DNA from: Anaerolineae bacterium
Lineage (GTDB): Bacteria; Chloroflexota; Anaerolineae; UBA4142; SHND01
Direction of reading: 5' to 3'
Assembly: GCA_022072245.1 (NCBI GenBank)
Contig: JAJVIA010000018.1
Span: 1 to 52,754 of the forward strand
Length of the DNA: 52,754 nucleotides
Position numbers and translations under genes: made by a program. Numbering within the stretch: the first letter of the stretch is position 1; each line of letters begins with the position of its first letter. Shown here piece by piece: positions 51,011 through 52,754 of this stretch. Under the pieces are notes generated by a model. That model did no database searches. It was not told where the DNA came from and saw only the letters and a program-made list of their open reading frames with translations.

Positions 51011-51340
51011 TGTCAATACTGTTTTGGCTAGAATCAATTTGATTTCTAGCGCTTTTTGGATGAGTGAGTCAATTCGATTCGCGGCTACGAGTTCCGCGTC
51101 CTTGATGAGGCGCAGCCAATAATGTGTCTCGCGCGCTTCTTTGAGCGCAATGCTCATTTTTTGCGAAAATTCACGCGAGCTTACTGCGGCATACGCTTCT
51201 TTAACATTTGCGCCGATTGATGTGCCGGAGCAAAGAACTTGTTTGCCAAGCACATCTGCCGCTGGCGTGTGCGGCAAAGACGAAACGAGTTTGATGACGC
51301 GTAACGCGAATTTATACGTGCGCTCATCAATACGCTCCAT
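50978..51340 (-). CDS. Four-helix-bundle protein (S23/rRNA intervening-sequence type)
   Basis: 120 residues, all-helical, matching the TIGR02436 four-helix-bundle family first seen as ORFs in 23S rRNA intervening sequences. LGKQVLCSGTSIGANVKEAY and EARETHYWLRLIKDAEL are the family signatures. The function is unknown. Its last residues (SKKPKAPSTT) come from heptamer repeat DNA. It interrupts gcvPA-gcvPB. A TTG at 51361 would extend it by seven residues into the upstream repeat. Confidence 0.88.
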   Translation of the reverse strand: MERIDERTYKFALRVIKLVSSLPHTPAADVLGKQVLCSGTSIGANVKEAYAAVSSREFSQKMSIALKEARETHYWLRLIKDAELVAANRIDSLIQKALEIKLILAKTVLTSKKPKAPSTT

Positions 51341-51351
51341 AGGTGAAAATG

Positions 51352-51437
51352 AAAAGTTCAAAGCTAAAAGCTAAAGTCAAAATGGGCTTTGCCTTTACTT
51401 GGCTTTTAGCTTGATACTTTCAGCTTTTTACTTTTAA
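51352..51437. repeat. Heptamer hairpin upstream of the four-helix-bundle gene
   Basis: GAAAAGTTCAAAGCTAAAAG is followed by CTAAAGTCAAAATGGGC, then by the complementary arm ACTTGGC, TTTTAGC, TTGATAC, TTTCAGC, TTTTTAC and TTTTAAT in 7-base phase. It is a second copy of the element at 50941. Its end supplies the last codons of gcvPA (Lys-Val-Lys-Ser-stop). Confidence 0.72.
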
Positions 51438-52754
51438 TGCGTTCACCAACGTATCAATCTGTTCTCGCGTATTCATCTCCGTTACCGCAAGCAACATGCC
51501 GTTTTTGAAATGCGGATAATCGTTGGACAAATCGTACCCGCCGATGATGCCTTTTTCGTACAGCATGTGATTGATTTCGGCGACGGGACGCGGACATTCG
51601 ACGACAAATTCGTTAAAGAATTCGTTTGTCGCAACGCGATAGCCGTCGAGTTTGGCGATTTCTTGCGCGGCGTAATGCGCTTTGTGATAACACAATTCCG
51701 CGACTTGGCGCAAACCCTGTTTGCCGAGCGTCGCCATGTACACGCACGCGGCGAGCGCGTTCAACGCTTCGTTGGTGCAGATATTGGACGTGGCTTTTTC
51801 GCGGCGAATGTGCTGCTCGCGCGCTTGCAGGGTCAAGACGAAACCGCGCCGTCCTTGCGTATCGGTCGTTTGACCGATGAGACGGCCCGCCATACGGCGC
51901 AGATATTTTTCTTTGCACGCAAAGATGCCGAGATACGGACCGCCAAAACCGAGCGCGTTGCCGAGCGCTTGGCCTTCGCCAAACACAATGTCGGCGTCAT
52001 AAGCGGAGGGCGGTTGATACATGCCGAGCGCAATCGGATACGCGCTGACGATGAGCAGCGCGCCCGCCGCGTGGACGCGTTCAGCAATCGGTTTCAAATC
52101 GCGCACATTGCCGAGAAAATCGGGATTGGCGACGAGAACGCCCGCCGTTTGATTGTCGAGATGTTTATCAAGAACGGCGTCGAGCGACATCGAAACATTT
52201 TCATCGCCGACGATGGGAATTTTTTGACCTTCCAAATACGTTCGCATCGTCGCGCGATAGTGCGGATGTAGCGTGGGTGAAACGATAATTTTGTTGCCGT
52301 TGCGAACGGAATTGATTGCCATGACGGCGGCTTCGGCGGCGGCGGTGGCGGCGTCGTAATGCGAGGCGTTCGCCGCGTCCATGCCCGTCAAATCGCACAA
52401 CATGGATTGATATTCAAAAATAGTTTGCAGCGTGCCTTGTGAAATTTCGGGTTGGTACGGCGTATAGGCGGTGTAAAATTCCGTGCGGAAAATGAGATGC
52501 GGCACGGTGGCGGGGACGAAATGATTGTACGCGCCCGCGCCGAGAAAATATGCGTACGCGCCCGCGTGCGCGTTTTGATTTGCCAAACCGCGCAGCGTAT
52601 GCATCAATTCCATTTCGGACAGCGCGGGCGGCAAATTGATTTGCGGATACTGCGCGTCCTCGGGAACGTCGTTAAACAAATCGTCAACCGAATTAACGCC
52701 AATCGTTTTGAGCATCGCGGCGCGGTCGGCGTCGGTGATGGGGATAAATCTATG
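51420..52754 (-). CDS. gcvPA: Glycine dehydrogenase (decarboxylating) subunit 1 (5' end beyond window)
   Basis: The N-terminal half of the P protein as a separate subunit. The frame continues to the right edge with HRFIPITDADRAAMLKTIG, the family's N-terminal pattern, so only the first one or two codons are missing and the ATG at 52715 is internal. HYDAATAAAEAAVMAINSVR and FGGPYLGIFACKEKYLRRM are typical. The last four residues (KVKS) are encoded by repeat DNA. Confidence 0.95.
   Translation of the reverse strand, partial: HRFIPITDADRAAMLKTIGVNSVDDLFNDVPEDAQYPQINLPPALSEMELMHTLRGLANQNAHAGAYAYFLGAGAYNHFVPATVPHLIFRTEFYTAYTPYQPEISQGTLQTIFEYQSMLCDLTGMDAANASHYDAATAAAEAAVMAINSVRNGNKIIVSPTLHPHYRATMRTYLEGQKIPIVGDENVSMSLDAVLDKHLDNQTAGVLVANPDFLGNVRDLKPIAERVHAAGALLIVSAYPIALGMYQPPSAYDADIVFGEGQALGNALGFGGPYLGIFACKEKYLRRMAGRLIGQTTDTQGRRGFVLTLQAREQHIRREKATSNICTNEALNALAACVYMATLGKQGLRQVAELCYHKAHYAAQEIAKLDGYRVATNEFFNEFVVECPRPVAEINHMLYEKGIIGGYDLSNDYPHFKNGMLLAVTEMNTREQIDTLVNALKVKS

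Noticed and set aside
52713-52715. ATG at 52715 as the gcvPA start
   Set aside because: The frame continues upstream to the window edge with HRFIPITDADRAA, the family's true N-terminus, so the ATG is internal.
1-52754. CRISPR array, prophage, IS transposase or rRNA genes
   Set aside because: No regularly spaced direct repeats with unique spacers, no transposase or phage genes and no rRNA signature sequences were seen; the heptamer blocks are too short and lack spacers.

Overview
The window looks like part of a chromosome from a member of the Chloroflexota, probably Anaerolineae-like. This is an inference from gene content: a zinc-type S14, a two-subunit glycine decarboxylase P protein, an SCO1664/DUF3090/phosphomutase set otherwise typical of Actinobacteria and Chloroflexi, a DPPR-synthase-like UbiA protein, a Uma2 protein and a UMF1 transporter. 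Codon use is strongly biased to GCG/CGC/AAA/GAA, which creates many long false antisense frames.

Region 1 (1-18439) is one long ribosomal super-operon on the + strand: tuf (3' end), rpsJ-rplC-rplD-rplW-rplB-rpsS-rplV-rpsC-rplP-rpmC-rpsQ, rplN-rplX-rplE-rpsZ-rpsH-rplF-rplR-rpsE-rpmD-rplO-secY, adk-map-rpmJ-rpsM-rpsK-rpsD-rpoA-rplQ, then truA-rplM-rpsI and a strong terminator. infA is absent from its usual place between map and rpmJ. Many of the wider gaps hold imperfect hairpins built from degenerate 7-base repeats, and the genes just after them often have no visible Shine-Dalgarno sequence.

Region 2 (18454-35814) is mixed metabolism: a LysM protein, a UroD-family protein, a TauE/SafE permease, a minus-strand group (PLP lyase/decarboxylase, hotdog thioesterase, SDR, ThDP enzyme, UMF1 transporter, zinc alcohol dehydrogenase), tRNA-Glu, the SCO1664 protein with a fused phosphomutase-DUF3090, a Nudix hydrolase, TlyA, Uma2, a DPPR-synthase-like UbiA protein, and an unrecognised 528-residue protein with a histone-H1-like tail.

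Region 3 (35815-37710) is the most striking. A promoter-like sequence is followed by two consecutive cyclic-di-GMP-II riboswitch aptamers, each followed by its own intrinsic terminator. They sit upstream of a secreted protein with a predicted internal thioester (TED adhesin fold), an Ig-like domain and an FnIII-like domain. This is a likely two-stage c-di-GMP control of a surface adhesin.

Region 4 (37711-52754) holds paaABCD of phenylacetyl-CoA epoxidase (paaB is internally duplicated), a serine beta-lactamase-like hydrolase overlapping a DDAH-family gene, a VWA/CoxE protein and a MoxR ATPase separated by an opposite-strand lipoprotein cytochrome c, an ABC exporter, a polytopic membrane protein, and gcvPA/gcvPB interrupted by a four-helix-bundle (S23-like) gene flanked by direct copies of a heptamer hairpin.
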